Made by a program: the position numbers and the translations under genes
The notes under the pieces: model-generated
What the model was told of the DNA's origin: nothing
The model's input: only the letters and a program-made list of their open reading frames with translations
Databases searched by the model: none
In this document: piece after piece, positions 16,795 through 25,522 of the stretch
Position numbering within the stretch: the first letter of the stretch is position 1
Layout of the letters: each line of letters begins with the position of its first letter
Assembly: GCF_900177415.1 (NCBI RefSeq)
Contig: NZ_FXAF01000006.1
Location: 1,388,001 to 1,452,000, forward strand
DNA length: 64,000 bases
Source: Xaviernesmea oryzae
GTDB taxonomy: Bacteria; Pseudomonadota; Alphaproteobacteria; Rhizobiales; Rhizobiaceae
Direction of reading: 5' to 3'

Positions 16795-17688
16795 ATGGAC
16801 AACCGCGCCGGCGAAATGGAGGTCTTCGTGCTTGCCGCCGAGCTCAAGAGCTTCTCGGCCGCCGGCCGCAAGCTGAAGCTTTCGCCCTCGGCGGTGAGCA
16901 AGCTCGTCACCCGGCTGGAAAACCGGCTCGGCACGCGTCTCGTCGTCCGCTCCACGCGCCTTCTGCAGCTGACGCCGGAGGGCGAGACCTATCTTGCCCG
17001 CGCCCAGCGTATCCTGGCCGAGATCGCCGATACGGAAGAGGTCGTTTCGGGGGGAGGGCGGATGCTGCCGCGCGGGCCGCTTGTCGTCAACGCCTCGGTC
17101 GGCTTCGGCGAACGCTACATCCTGCCGCTGACCGCCGAGTTCCAGCGGCTCTTTCCCGATGTCCAGCTCGACATCACCCTCACCGACGACGTCGTCGACC
17201 TGATCCGCGAGCGGGTGGACATCGCCATCCGGCACGGGCCGCTGCGCGATTCGTCGCTAATGGCGCGAAAGCTCGGCGAAAGCCGGCAGGTGGTCATGGC
17301 GTCGCCCGAATATCTTGACCGTCACGGCACGCCGAGCACGCCGGACGATCTCGCCCGTCACAATTGCATCAACTTCAATTTCCGCAGATCGGTGGAAGGC
17401 TGGCCTTTTCGTGATCCGCAAACGGGCCGGCGTCTTCTCCTTCCCGTCTCAGGCAGCCTCAAGGCGAGCAACGGCTCCATCATCCGGCAGTTCTGTCTTG
17501 CGGGGCTCGGCATCGGCCGGGTCGGCCGTTTCCATGTGGAGCCCGACATAGAGGCGGGCCGCCTCGTGCCGGTCCTTGAGGATTTCAACCCGGAGGACAT
17601 AGAGGTCATCCACGCCGTCTATGCCGGCCACGAGCACCTTGCCGTGCGTATTCGTACCTATATCGATTTCCTTGCGGCGCGGCTGTGA
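16795..17688 (+). CDS. LysR family transcriptional regulator
   Basis: 297 residues: an N-terminal winged helix (about 4-63: F-S-A-A-G-R-K-L-K-L-S-P-S-A-V-S-K-L-V-T-R-L-E) and a substrate-binding domain (about 90-290). It belongs to the AaeR/DsdC-like group that controls neighbouring oxidoreductases and exporters. Divergent from the MFS-AKR operon with a 290-bp gap containing an operator-like dyad and a repeat. Effector unknown. Confidence 0.9.
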   Translation: MDNRAGEMEVFVLAAELKSFSAAGRKLKLSPSAVSKLVTRLENRLGTRLVVRSTRLLQLTPEGETYLARAQRILAEIADTEEVVSGGGRMLPRGPLVVNASVGFGERYILPLTAEFQRLFPDVQLDITLTDDVVDLIRERVDIAIRHGPLRDSSLMARKLGESRQVVMASPEYLDRHGTPSTPDDLARHNCINFNFRRSVEGWPFRDPQTGRRLLLPVSGSLKASNGSIIRQFCLAGLGIGRVGRFHVEPDIEAGRLVPVLEDFNPEDIEVIHAVYAGHEHLAVRIRTYIDFLAARL

Positions 17689-17774
17689 TCACAAATGTGT
17701 CATAAAGGCCGCATTCATGCCATCGTTTGGCCGATTTTCTCCAGGAATCCCCATGGCTCAGGAGAATCTGTCCC

Positions 17775-18110
17775 ATGCCCCACGAACTCCACGAAGTCCT
17801 GGCCCGCATCCGGGCTGAAGTGAGCGCCGAACAGGCGGAGCGCCCGCATCTCAGTGTGCCGATGGAAGATCTCCGGCTGCTGATCCAGAGCATTGAAATC
17901 CTCCATTCGGAGAGGGAGGAACTGCGCCGCAGGGTCGATCAGCATGCGGACGTCATGGAGGCGGTCACCGTCTTCATCGAAGCCTACCGGGACAAGTACA
18001 AGAACTACGGCAGCGGCGGCGTGCGTCCGAGCGCGGTGCTGCGCCGCGAAGTGTGGCGGATCTGGGCGGCCATGCATGGTCATGTCGTCGTGACCGACAG
18101 CAGCTTCTGA
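17775..18110 (+). CDS. Conserved hypothetical protein, coiled-coil
   Basis: 111 residues, charged and helical; a likely coiled coil spans about 30-62 (M-E-D-L-R-L-L-I-Q-S-I-E-I-L-H-S-E-R-E). No known domain is recognised. The ATG at 17775 follows AGGAGA; the longer reading from the TTG at 17727 lacks a ribosome site. It is convergent with the GST gene downstream, leaving 6 bp. Confidence 0.65.
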   Translation: MPHELHEVLARIRAEVSAEQAERPHLSVPMEDLRLLIQSIEILHSEREELRRRVDQHADVMEAVTVFIEAYRDKYKNYGSGGVRPSAVLRREVWRIWAAMHGHVVVTDSSF

Positions 18111-18116
18111 TGCCGG

Positions 18117-18776
18117 TCAGTCCCGGTCCGGCGCACCGAGCGGAAAGAGCGGCCGGTAGGGCCGCGCTTCGTCGACGGCGCGCGCGAAGGAGGGGCGGGC
18201 AAGCAGCCGCCCCCGATAGGCCCTGACATTCGCGAACCGTTCGCCGATCCGGTGCGTCCAGTCGGCATAGAAGAGCGCCGGCGCCGCCGCGCAGTCGGCG
18301 AGGCTGAATTCGCCGCCGGCAGCCCATTCGCGGGTTTCCATGTGCCGGTCGAGCCAGCCATAGGCGGCGTCCAGCATGTCGCGTGCTTCCTTGACGCCGT
18401 AGGCATCACGCTGGTCCTCCGGCCGGATGGCGTTGAAGACGATCTTCTGCTGCGGAGTGGAAATGTAGTTGTCGAAGAAGCGGTCGAGCATCCGGACCTC
18501 GATCGCCCGGTCCGCATCCTCGGGGATCAGCCTCGCGGGGCCGGGATAATGGACCTGCAGATATTCGATGATGATCGTCGCCTCGAAGACCGGCTTCTGT
18601 CCGTCCATCAGCATCGGAAAGCGCTTCACCGGCCAGAGCGCGCAGAGCTCCTCGTAAGCCGACGGGTCCTCCGGCCCCAGCATGCGGGTGTCGAAGGCGG
18701 TGCCGTTCTCGTAAAGGGCGGTCAGCACCTTCTGGCAATAGGACGAAAACGGGTGCGAATAAAGGATCGGACGCAT
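18117..18776 (-). CDS. Glutathione S-transferase family protein
   Basis: 219 residues. The N-terminal thioredoxin-like domain (L-Y-S-H-P-F-S-S-Y-C-Q-K-V at 5-17; K-R-F-P-M-L; E-A-T-I-I-I-E-Y-L) and a helical C-domain (about 95-205) identify it. The S-S-Y-C motif near residue 11 supplies the catalytic Ser or Cys. It probably detoxifies electrophiles. The chaC gene that degrades glutathione lies just upstream beyond a repeat, on the same strand. Confidence 0.85.
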   Translation of the reverse strand: MRPILYSHPFSSYCQKVLTALYENGTAFDTRMLGPEDPSAYEELCALWPVKRFPMLMDGQKPVFEATIIIEYLQVHYPGPARLIPEDADRAIEVRMLDRFFDNYISTPQQKIVFNAIRPEDQRDAYGVKEARDMLDAAYGWLDRHMETREWAAGGEFSLADCAAAPALFYADWTHRIGERFANVRAYRGRLLARPSFARAVDEARPYRPLFPLGAPDRD

Positions 18777-18868
18777 GACGGCCTCCCAAACCGATTGCAA
18801 AATGAAACTGGTATATGGATAATTCAACTGCTCTGGGTTTGCAACTGGTTTCCTGAGTGCCCCGGAAG

Positions 18869-19040
18869 CCCCCCTCTGGCCTGCCGGCCATCTCCCCCAC
18901 AGGTGGGGAGATTGGCTGGGCGCGCCGGTTTCCTCAGGCAAGAAATGTATCTGCACGGCACGACGTTGATGCGGCGGGAAAGTCGCGCGACTTGCGATCT
19001 CCCCACCTGTGGGGGAGATGGCCGGCAGGCCAGAGGGGGG
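18869..19040. repeat. RIME-like palindromic element, copy 2 (172 bp)
   Basis: CCCCCCTCTGGCCTGCCGGC starts the left arm and its exact reverse complement ends the right arm; inside them lie ATCTCCCCCACAGGTGGGGA and its inverse. The element at 52725-52896 has the same length and near-identical arms, so these two are recent copies of one family. It lies between the GST and chaC genes. Confidence 0.85.
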
Positions 19041-19078
19041 CATGCCGGGCACGTCGCCCCCGACTTTACGCCCCGGCT

Positions 19079-19801
19079 TCACGCCTCGACAGCGACCGCC
19101 TCACGCGCGTGGATCGCCCGGATCTCCCGCGCCACCATCTCCTGCAGCCGCCAGAGATTGCGGTCGCGGATGCCGAATTCCGCCAGATGCACGACGGTGT
19201 TGTAGAGATATTCCGCACAGGAGCCGCGATGGCCGCAGGCGCGCGCCAGCACGGGCGCCACCTCGTCGAGCGGCAGCAGCGGGCGGATGATCCTCTGGCT
19301 GGTTCCGCCGGCCCAGAAGGTCAGCGCGCGAACCGTTTCGCCGCTCTGCGTCCTGACCGGCATCCAGCGCATCGAGGCGAGGGCGTCGCGATTGCCGACC
19401 TCGCGGCGCAGCGCCTTTTCCATCTGCACGCGCTTTTCCTCGTCGGCCACCCGGTAGATCACGCCGTCGCAGCGTCCGCCGCGCGACAGCATCATCATCA
19501 GCCCGGGCTGGTCCGGCGTGCCGCGGCCGCGCTCGATCTTCAGGGAGAAGGACCGGTGCCAGCCGTGCAGGGTGGCGCGCTGGCAGGCGATGGAATCGAA
19601 ACCCGGCCTCCAGATCAGCGACCCGTAGGCGAAGATCCACAAGGGCGCGTCGCCGAGCTCCTGCGTCAGCCGCTCGGCGAGCTCCGCATAATCCTCGTCG
19701 CCGAGCGGGACCCAGGAGGGCGGCGGACCGGGATCGGCCTCTTCGCGGAAGCAGAGATCGACCAGCTCCTGCGTGAGCGACATGACAAGCGATTTCGGCA
19801 T
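19079..19801 (-). CDS. chaC: Glutathione-specific gamma-glutamylcyclotransferase (ChaC family)
   Basis: 240 residues. The fold is marked by W-I-F-A-Y-G-S-L-I-W (about 54-63), the substrate loop shared by gamma-glutamylcyclotransferases, followed by R-P-G-F and the R-A-T-L-H-G-W-H-R-S-F-S stretch. ChaC cleaves glutathione to 5-oxoproline and Cys-Gly in the cytoplasm. A later in-frame ATG (19783) is also possible as start. Its neighbour GST suggests shared glutathione metabolism. Confidence 0.9.
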   Translation of the reverse strand: MPKSLVMSLTQELVDLCFREEADPGPPPSWVPLGDEDYAELAERLTQELGDAPLWIFAYGSLIWRPGFDSIACQRATLHGWHRSFSLKIERGRGTPDQPGLMMMLSRGGRCDGVIYRVADEEKRVQMEKALRREVGNRDALASMRWMPVRTQSGETVRALTFWAGGTSQRIIRPLLPLDEVAPVLARACGHRGSCAEYLYNTVVHLAEFGIRDRNLWRLQEMVAREIRAIHAREAVAVEA

Positions 19802-19987
19802 GATTTCTGAGCGATTTTCGGGCAGGCGGCGAAACGGTAAGCCGAAACGTGCAGGCGGATTACCCCCAAGTCAACCCGTTTTGCTGCCTTGCCTCACCGA
19901 ACGAATGATACCCTCTGCCATAAAATGGTCACGGAATATCTCAGGCTGAAAGACGTTTTGAGGGGACCGTCTGACGGAGAGAGGATC

Positions 19988-20881
19988 ATGGATACGATGA
20001 CCGATGCCCGCCGGGACCCCGGACGGGTCAGGCACAAATGGCTTGAGCTCGACGGCATGAGGGTCTTTTATCGCGAAGCGGGAAGACGGGGCGCGCCTGT
20101 CCTGCTCCTGCCGCACGGCTACCCTTGCTCTTCTTATGAATTCCGCGAGCTGATGCCGCTGCTCGCCGACCGCTGGCATCTCGTAGCGCCGGATTTTCCG
20201 GGCTGCGGCTACACCGACACGCCGGACGATTTCCGCTACGACTTCGACGGTTTCGCCGGTTTCCTGGAAGACTTCGCGGAAAAGCTCGGCTTCGGCCGGT
20301 TCGCCATCTACCTGCACGATTTCGGCTCGCAGATCGGCCTTCGCCTGGCGATCAGGCGGCCGGAAAAGATCGCCGCGCTGATCATCCAGAACGGCGATAT
20401 CTACGAGGACGTGCTCGGCCCGAAATATGCGGGACTGCAGGAATATTGGCGCAACCCCACCGAGGAGGGGCGCCGCAAGATCGCCGATGCGGTGAGCGAG
20501 GAGGGCTTCAGGGAGGAATTCCTCAACGAGGTGCGCCCGGAGCTCGCCGAGCGCATTTCGCCTGACCTCTGGAAGCTGCACTGGTCGCTGATGGATGACC
20601 GGCGCCGCGGGATCGCCGTCGACGTCATCGCGGGCCTTCGCGAAAACGTCGGGTGGTTCCCGCGCTACCAGCAATATCTGCGGGATCATCAGCCGCCGGC
20701 CCTGATCGTCTGGGGTCCGCAGGACGGCTACATGCCGGAAGAGTCCGCCCGCGCCTTCCTGCGCGACCTGCCGAAGGCGGAACTGCATCTCTTCGACGGC
20801 GGCCATTGGCTGCTGGAAACCAGCCTGCACGAGGTCGCACCGCTGATCCGCGGCTTCCTCGGGCGGGTCCATGCGGCGTGA
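19988..20881 (+). CDS. Epoxide hydrolase / haloalkane dehalogenase-like alpha/beta hydrolase
   Basis: 297 residues. The nucleophile elbow reads L-H-D-F-G-S with Asp111 instead of serine, as in epoxide hydrolases and haloalkane dehalogenases; the oxyanion region is L-P-H-G-Y-P (about 41-46), the acid probably D in W-G-P-Q-D-G-Y and the His in G-G-H-W. It likely opens epoxides or removes halide through an ester intermediate. Start chosen at 19988 after GAGAGAGG; an earlier ATG lies at 19889-based frame without support. Confidence 0.85.
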   Translation: MDTMTDARRDPGRVRHKWLELDGMRVFYREAGRRGAPVLLLPHGYPCSSYEFRELMPLLADRWHLVAPDFPGCGYTDTPDDFRYDFDGFAGFLEDFAEKLGFGRFAIYLHDFGSQIGLRLAIRRPEKIAALIIQNGDIYEDVLGPKYAGLQEYWRNPTEEGRRKIADAVSEEGFREEFLNEVRPELAERISPDLWKLHWSLMDDRRRGIAVDVIAGLRENVGWFPRYQQYLRDHQPPALIVWGPQDGYMPEESARAFLRDLPKAELHLFDGGHWLLETSLHEVAPLIRGFLGRVHAA

Positions 20882-20907
20882 GGTTGAGAAAAGGAGTTCC
20901 TGGACTG

Positions 20908-21069
20908 ATGCGTTGGCTTTTTGTTGCGGTACTGGCGATCCTGGTTGGCTGTGTCCTGAGCATCATCTGGATGAATGACGACGGTCAATGGCCACATGGC
21001 GACAGCCGCATGGAAGGCCCGCAGTCCCAACCTCAGAACCCGCTTTCGCCGCCGCCGGGCAATCCCTGA
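20908..21069 (+). CDS. Small single-pass membrane protein
   Basis: 53 residues. One transmembrane helix (about 3-21, L-F-V-A-V-L-A-I-L-V-G-C-V-L-S-I-I) is followed by a polar, Pro-rich tail ending in S-P-P-P-G-N-P. AAGGAG is positioned 11 bp upstream of the ATG. It lies 26 bp downstream of the hydrolase gene and ends directly against the tam stop. Function unknown; probably real because of the ribosome site and helix. Confidence 0.6.
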   Translation: MRWLFVAVLAILVGCVLSIIWMNDDGQWPHGDSRMEGPQSQPQNPLSPPPGNP

Positions 21070-21840
21070 TCAGGCTTTCACGGCGACGAGGAAGAAGCGC
21101 GGAAAGCGCAGGAGCACCCGTCCGTCGGCCATGGGCGGATAGGCCTTCGCGATGCGGGCCGTGTAGTCCGCGGTGAAGGCTTCCGCATGGGCCGGGCCGG
21201 CGGCGTCGAGATAGGGCCGGAGGCCCGTCCCGCGCACCCATTCGACGATCGCCGAAGCATTCGCGAGCGGGTGGTAATAGACCGTATGCCAGACGTCGAC
21301 GCGTGCCGCCTTCGGCATCAGTGCGTCGAAATAGGCGGAAGGCGGGGGAAGGAGGGGCCGTCGCACCTTTCCTCCCGCGAAGGCGGCGGCCCAGGGGCCG
21401 GCTGCGCCCGTCTCCTCCATCAGCGTGTGGCTTGGTTCGGTCAGATTGTCCGGCATCTGCACCGCCAGCACGCCGCCGGGTTTCAGGTGGTCCATCAGCC
21501 GGGCGAGCACGGATATGTGGTCCGGTACCCATTGGAAGACGGCATTGGCATAGAGCAGGTCGGCCGGCCCCTCCGGCACCCAGGTATTGAGGTCGGCCTT
21601 GAGGAATTCCGTGCCGGGCAGGCGCTTGCGGGCTGCGGCGAGCATGTTGTCGTCGCTGTCGAGGCCGGTGACGCTCCCGGCGCCGAAGCGCTCCGCCAGC
21701 AGTTCGGTGGAATTGCCCGGCCCGCAGCCGAGGTCGTAGGCCCTGGCCGCCGAGCCGAGCGGCACCTGCGCGATGAGATCGCGGGCCGGCCGGGTCCGCT
21801 CGTCCTCGAACTTCACATATTGCTCTGCCGACCATGCCAT
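21070..21840 (-). CDS. tam: Trans-aconitate 2-methyltransferase
   Basis: 256 residues of class I SAM-dependent methyltransferase: [12 protein letters not shown] (about 34-45) for SAM binding, L-D-S-D-D-N-M-L after strand 2, and the Tam-specific N-terminus [19 protein letters not shown]. Tam methylates trans-aconitate, a by-product of aconitase, and thus relieves its inhibition of the TCA cycle. The ATG at 21840 has GGAG upstream. Confidence 0.9.
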   Translation of the reverse strand: MAWSAEQYVKFEDERTRPARDLIAQVPLGSAARAYDLGCGPGNSTELLAERFGAGSVTGLDSDDNMLAAARKRLPGTEFLKADLNTWVPEGPADLLYANAVFQWVPDHISVLARLMDHLKPGGVLAVQMPDNLTEPSHTLMEETGAAGPWAAAFAGGKVRRPLLPPPSAYFDALMPKAARVDVWHTVYYHPLANASAIVEWVRGTGLRPYLDAAGPAHAEAFTADYTARIAKAYPPMADGRVLLRFPRFFLVAVKA

Positions 21841-22023
21841 TTGCGGAGACTCCCATCGATTCTGCTGGAGCAAAATGACACCTCTCTGAAGGTGTCTCCA
21901 TGACAAAAAATATCAATTTTTGTGATGACTCATTTCATATTATCGCTTGACCTTGGAAGGCAGGCGGGCCTTCACTCACCCGCGCAATCTGAGACCCGCC
22001 CTGGAATGCCGAAGGAGACCGAC

Positions 22024-22911
22024 ATGCCCGTGAACACCGCCGCCCGCACCGCCACCTGGACTTTCGTGGACGGCGAATGGCTGGAGGGAAATCCGAAGCT
22101 CGTCGGTCCGACCTCGCATGCCATGTGGCTCGGTTCGACGGTGTTCGACGGGGCCCGCTGGTTCGACGGCATCGCGCCCGACCTCGACCTGCATTGCCGG
22201 CGCGTCAACCGCTCGGCGAAGAACATGGGCATGACGCCGGTGATGAAGGCAGACGAGATCGAGGCGCTCGCCTGGGAAGGCGTGAAGAAGTTCGACGGCA
22301 AGACGGCGATCTACATCAAGCCGATGTACTGGGCCGAGCACGGCATGCCGTTCAGCGTCGTCGCCGCCGATCCGGATTCGACCCGCTTCGCGCTCTGCAT
22401 GTTCGAGGCTCCGATGGCAACTGCCAAGCCCACCTCGCTCACGGTATCGCCCTACCGCCGCCCCAACCCGGAAGTTGCGATGACCGGCGCCAAGACCGGC
22501 AGCCTCTATCCGAACAGCGGCCGCATGATCCTGGAAGCCCGGGGTCGCGGCTTCGACAATGCGCTCGCCCGCGACATGAACGGCAATGTCGCCGAAACCG
22601 CTTCCTCGAACATCTTCATGGTCAAGGACGGCGTGGTGATGACGCCGATCGCCAACGGCACCTTCCTTGCCGGCATCACGCGTTCGCGGGTCATCGGCCT
22701 TTTGCGCCAAGCCGGCTTCGACGTGCGCGAGACGACGCTGACGGTCGAGGATTTCATGGATGCCGACGAGATATTCACCTCCGGCAACTATTCGAAGATC
22801 GTGCCGATCAACCGTTTCGAGGACCGCCAGCTGCAGGAAGGCCCCGTCGCCCGCAAGGCGCTGGACGTTTACATGGACTGGGCCCGCTCCAAGACCGGCG
22901 ACGACGCGTGA
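22024..22911 (+). CDS. Branched-chain amino acid aminotransferase-like (class IV PLP)
   Basis: 295 residues. The fold type IV features are the PLP lysine (Lys157 in T-G-A-K-T-G), the E191-containing N-V-A-E-T-A-S-S-N-I-F motif and G-T-F-L-A-G-I-T-R. The set fits the IlvE-type branched-chain aminotransferase group; D-amino acid or aryl forms cannot be excluded. AAGGAGACC precedes the ATG at 22024. It probably transfers amino groups to 2-oxo acids in the cytoplasm. Confidence 0.85.
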   Translation: MPVNTAARTATWTFVDGEWLEGNPKLVGPTSHAMWLGSTVFDGARWFDGIAPDLDLHCRRVNRSAKNMGMTPVMKADEIEALAWEGVKKFDGKTAIYIKPMYWAEHGMPFSVVAADPDSTRFALCMFEAPMATAKPTSLTVSPYRRPNPEVAMTGAKTGSLYPNSGRMILEARGRGFDNALARDMNGNVAETASSNIFMVKDGVVMTPIANGTFLAGITRSRVIGLLRQAGFDVRETTLTVEDFMDADEIFTSGNYSKIVPINRFEDRQLQEGPVARKALDVYMDWARSKTGDDA

Positions 22912-22935
22912 GGAGTTGAACGGACGGCGGCGTTT

Positions 22936-23245
22936 CTAAGCGAGGTCGTCTTCGTCGTCATGACCAAGGCTCTTGCCACGATGCAGGATGCGCATGATGA
23001 CGACAAGGTCGTCGTCGATCCGAAAACAATGCTCGCCTTGCGCTTGAAGCCGACGATTCGAATGCCGGCGCCGATATCGTCATGTCTGGTGCCGCGCGCG
23101 GGAAAGGTCTCGAAAGCGGTACAATAGTCGACAAGCTGGCCGATGTAACGCCGTGCAACGGCGCGGCCCGCTCTCGGCGCAAGATAGTCGTAGAGTTCGG
23201 CGAGATCCAAGTCTGCGCCGGATCAAATACGACCGTGTACCTCAT
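22936..23245 (-). pseudogene. parE-type toxin pseudogene (two frameshifts)
   Basis: The toxin starts with MRYTVVFDPAQ after an ATGA overlap with the upstream parD. A first frameshift at about 23210 is needed to continue with D-L-A-E-L-Y-D-Y-L-A-P-R-A-G-R-A-V-A-R, and a second at about 23020 (a missing base after V-F) to reach R-I-D-D-D-L-V-V-I-M-R-I-L-H-R-G-K and the stop at 22936. RelE/ParE toxins of this group inhibit gyrase; this copy cannot encode one. Confidence 0.8.
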
Positions 23246-23526
23246 TCAGGGAAACGATTTTCTCGATCGCGCGCGTCCATATGGGCCTCGATGCGCCGCC
23301 GGACTTCCTCGATGGGAAGGGCCTTCGAAGGGTCATAGGCTCTCAGCGTCGGCACGACCTCGTTTCGCAGCCATTGCTCGATTTCGGCATCGTGGTCCGC
23401 GAGATAGCGCAGGCCCTCGGCGACGACTTCGCTTTCGTCCGCGAATTCGCCGGACGCGATCTTCTTCTCGACGAGTTCGACCATGTCTTCCGGCAGCGAG
23501 ACGGTGATGGATCGGTTCGCGCGCAT
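23242..23526 (-). CDS. parD: ParD-type antitoxin
   Basis: 94 residues with an N-terminal ribbon-helix-helix (N-R-S-I-T-V-S-L-P-E-D-M-V-E-L-V-E) and an acidic C-terminal tail that would wrap a ParE toxin. AAGGAGCC lies 6-8 bp upstream of the ATG at 23526. The frame is open further upstream into a toxin fragment, but that extension is a remnant. The downstream parE is destroyed while parD is intact. Confidence 0.8.
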   Translation of the reverse strand: MRANRSITVSLPEDMVELVEKKIASGEFADESEVVAEGLRYLADHDAEIEQWLRNEVVPTLRAYDPSKALPIEEVRRRIEAHMDARDRENRFPE

Positions 23527-23571
23527 GCTTGGCTCCTTGTCTGTCGATTGTAGCACGCAGACGGGCTGATC

Positions 23572-23631
23572 CGAATAGTCGCCGATGCCTGCAAGTTCTC
23601 TCAGATAGCGACCGGTGAAAACGATCCGCAC
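23572..23631 (-). pseudogene. N-terminal fragment of a second RelE/ParE toxin
   Basis: About 20 codons from the GTG at 23631 give MRIVFTGRYLRELAGIGDYS, a typical ParE beginning, starting 8 bp past the stop of the upstream antitoxin. The frame then runs through unrelated sequence into parD without the rest of a toxin. A deletion probably joined the two toxin-antitoxin loci and removed the toxin body. Confidence 0.65.
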
Positions 23632-23638
23632 GCGAGGT

Positions 23639-23875
23639 TCAAACCGGCCCGTATTTGTTCAATATGGCGGCGATTTCCTCTTCCGTCGCGAAATCACCCT
23701 TTTCCGCCTCGGCAAGACCGGTTTCGACGCCGGCAATCCATTTCTCCTGCCAAGCCAGCGAGCGACCATGCGCCAAGGCATCTTCGATGATCTGCCCTCG
23801 CGTCAGCCTGGAGCGCGCCGCGAGCCGGTCGATACGGCGGCTGAGATCCTCGGAGATTTCGGCGTTGTCCTTCAT
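23639..23875 (-). CDS. CopG/RHH-type antitoxin
   Basis: 78 residues. The N-terminal S-E-D-L-S-R-R-I-D-R-L-A-A-R-S-R-L-T-R-G-Q-I-I-E pattern fits a ribbon-helix-helix DNA-binding motif and the C-terminal part is acidic. It resembles antitoxins paired with RelE/ParE toxins. The start may instead be the in-frame ATG at 23893; neither has a clear ribosome site. Its toxin survives only as the 20-codon fragment downstream. Confidence 0.7.
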   Translation of the reverse strand: MKDNAEISEDLSRRIDRLAARSRLTRGQIIEDALAHGRSLAWQEKWIAGVETGLAEAEKGDFATEEEIAAILNKYGPV

Positions 23876-23917
23876 GACGCCAGTCTGCCACATCCTGCGG
23901 TCTGTAGCCAGCCCGCC

Positions 23918-24181
23918 TCACTCCCGTCCCGTCGGCCCGGTATATCTCATGCGCATATAGGCATTGCCGGCCCTGAGCTCGTCGAGCATCTGGCGGATGC
24001 GTCTTTCGCGGGTGTCCGTCCGCTTGGCCCGCGCGATCCAGCCGAGATAGTCGTTGCGCTGGTAGGCCGGCCGCGCCGCATAGGCTTTCTCGACGCCCTC
24101 CCGCTTCAACCGTTCCGCTATGTCCTGCGGCATGGGCTGGAGTTCGCGCTTCAGGTTTTCCGTGCCGGGAAATGTCGCCAT
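23918..24181 (-). CDS. YdeI/OmpD-associated (OmdA-like) small protein
   Basis: 87 residues, matching the compact C-terminal OmdA motif (R-N-D-Y-L-G-W-I-A-R-A-K-R-T-D-T-R-E-R-R-I-R-Q-M-L-D-E-L). Family members are linked to bacteriocin or cationic-peptide resistance, but the mechanism is unknown. It is shorter than full YdeI proteins (about 190 residues), having only this half. It lies just downstream of the TauE gene, with 12 bp between. Confidence 0.65.
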   Translation of the reverse strand: MATFPGTENLKRELQPMPQDIAERLKREGVEKAYAARPAYQRNDYLGWIARAKRTDTRERRIRQMLDELRAGNAYMRMRYTGPTGRE

Positions 24182-24193
24182 CCTCCGCCTCCC

Positions 24194-24937
24194 TCAGACG
24201 AACCGCACTGCGGCGGTGCCGATGATGATCATCGAGACGGCGATCATCAAGGGCTTGACGGGCAGTTTCCTGACAATGACGGCGCCGAGCGGCGCGGCCA
24301 GTATGCCGCCGAGGATCAAACCCAGCGCGGGGGCAAGTTCCGACCAGCCGAGCGCCAGGATGAAGGTTGCCGAGATCGTCGTGGTGACGGCGAATTCGGT
24401 GAGGTTGGTGGAGCCGATCACCTTCTTGGGGTCGTGGCCGCGGCCGAGCAGGCTGCTGGTCACGATCGGCCCCCAGCCGCCGCCGCCCATGGCGTCCAGC
24501 AGCCCGCCCGCGCCGCCGATATAGGGTACGATCCAGTCATGCACGTCGCGCGGAAATTTCGGCCGGAAGGCCTTGTAGAGGATGAAGATGCCGACGGCGA
24601 TCAGATAGACCGAGACGAAGGGCGCGATCGCCTCGCCGTCGATATTGGAGAGCACGTAGGCGCCGATCGCTCCGCCGAGCATGCCAGCCGGCGCAAGCCG
24701 CAGCACCAGCCGCCAGTCCACATTCCGGTGATAGATATGCGAGAGCCCGGAAGCCGCCGTGGTGAAGCATTCGGTGACATGCGTCATCGCGCTTGCCGTG
24801 GACGGTGCGATGCCGATCGCCAGCAGGCTGGTGGTCGTCAGCACCCCGAAGGCCATGCCGAGCGCACCGTCGATGATCTGGGCGAGGAAACCGATGAGAA
24901 CGAAGATCAGGAAGTCGGGCGTCAGGAAATCGAACAT
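24194..24937 (-). CDS. TauE/SafE sulfite exporter family protein
   Basis: 247 residues with eight predicted helices and the family repeat: G-F-L-A-Q-I-I-D-G-A-L-G-M-A-F-G (first half) and G-A-G-G-L-L-D-A-M-G-G-G-G-W-G-P (second half). TauE/SafE proteins export sulfite, sulfonates or other organic anions across the inner membrane. The substrate is unknown. It is cotranscribed with the small YdeI-like gene. Confidence 0.85.
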   Translation of the reverse strand: MFDFLTPDFLIFVLIGFLAQIIDGALGMAFGVLTTTSLLAIGIAPSTASAMTHVTECFTTAASGLSHIYHRNVDWRLVLRLAPAGMLGGAIGAYVLSNIDGEAIAPFVSVYLIAVGIFILYKAFRPKFPRDVHDWIVPYIGGAGGLLDAMGGGGWGPIVTSSLLGRGHDPKKVIGSTNLTEFAVTTTISATFILALGWSELAPALGLILGGILAAPLGAVIVRKLPVKPLMIAVSMIIIGTAAVRFV

Positions 24938-25027
24938 CGGCTCCTCGGGCTGTTTGATCCCAGCCCGGGAAATCCCTTGCCCTTCAAAAGGTTCCGGCGA
25001 AATGCCGGCGTCGCGCCGGAGCGGGAT

Positions 25028-25351
25028 TCATTCTCCCGTCTTCACCGTCAGTTCGTCGCCCGAAATCTCGCCGCCGATCTCGGCGGTCTTGGCCTTCTTG
25101 TCGAAGACGCAGATGGCGCTGATCGTGGCATCCGCGCCGACCGCCTTGCCGGAGACGACGGCAAGCCCGTAGTTCTCGCTGCCGAACGGATCGACGAGCG
25201 CCTTGCCGTTTTCGATAAGGCCGTCCGCCGCCGCAACGCAGGCTTTGCCGACCTCGTCGCGGAATTCCGCCCATGCGTCGTCGGATGCGGCATGGACGGT
25301 GGCGGCGCTGGCCGAAACGAGGGCGGCGGCGAGGAGGGACAGGGTCTTCAT
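25028..25351 (-). CDS. Small periplasmic protein
   Basis: 107 residues with a clear signal peptide (1-21, cleaved after V-H-A-A). The mature part has two cysteines (K-A-C and A-I-C) that could form a disulfide, and many acidic residues. The family is not recognised. The ATG at 25351 fits the signal sequence; the longer reading from 25453 is not supported. Confidence 0.7.
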   Translation of the reverse strand: MKTLSLLAAALVSASAATVHAASDDAWAEFRDEVGKACVAAADGLIENGKALVDPFGSENYGLAVVSGKAVGADATISAICVFDKKAKTAEIGGEISGDELTVKTGE

Positions 25352-25522
25352 GCGGAGGCTCCGAGCGGTGATCTGACACGTTTCTTGTAGACGCAAAATT
25401 CCGGAACGTCTTGACCTCTCCGGCCTGATTTTTGGCAAGATCACCGTTGCCACTTGGCCGCTCCGCTCCTATGTTCCCGCACGACGCTTGTTTCAAGGTG
25501 TTTGCCGAAAAGGAGTAAGACA

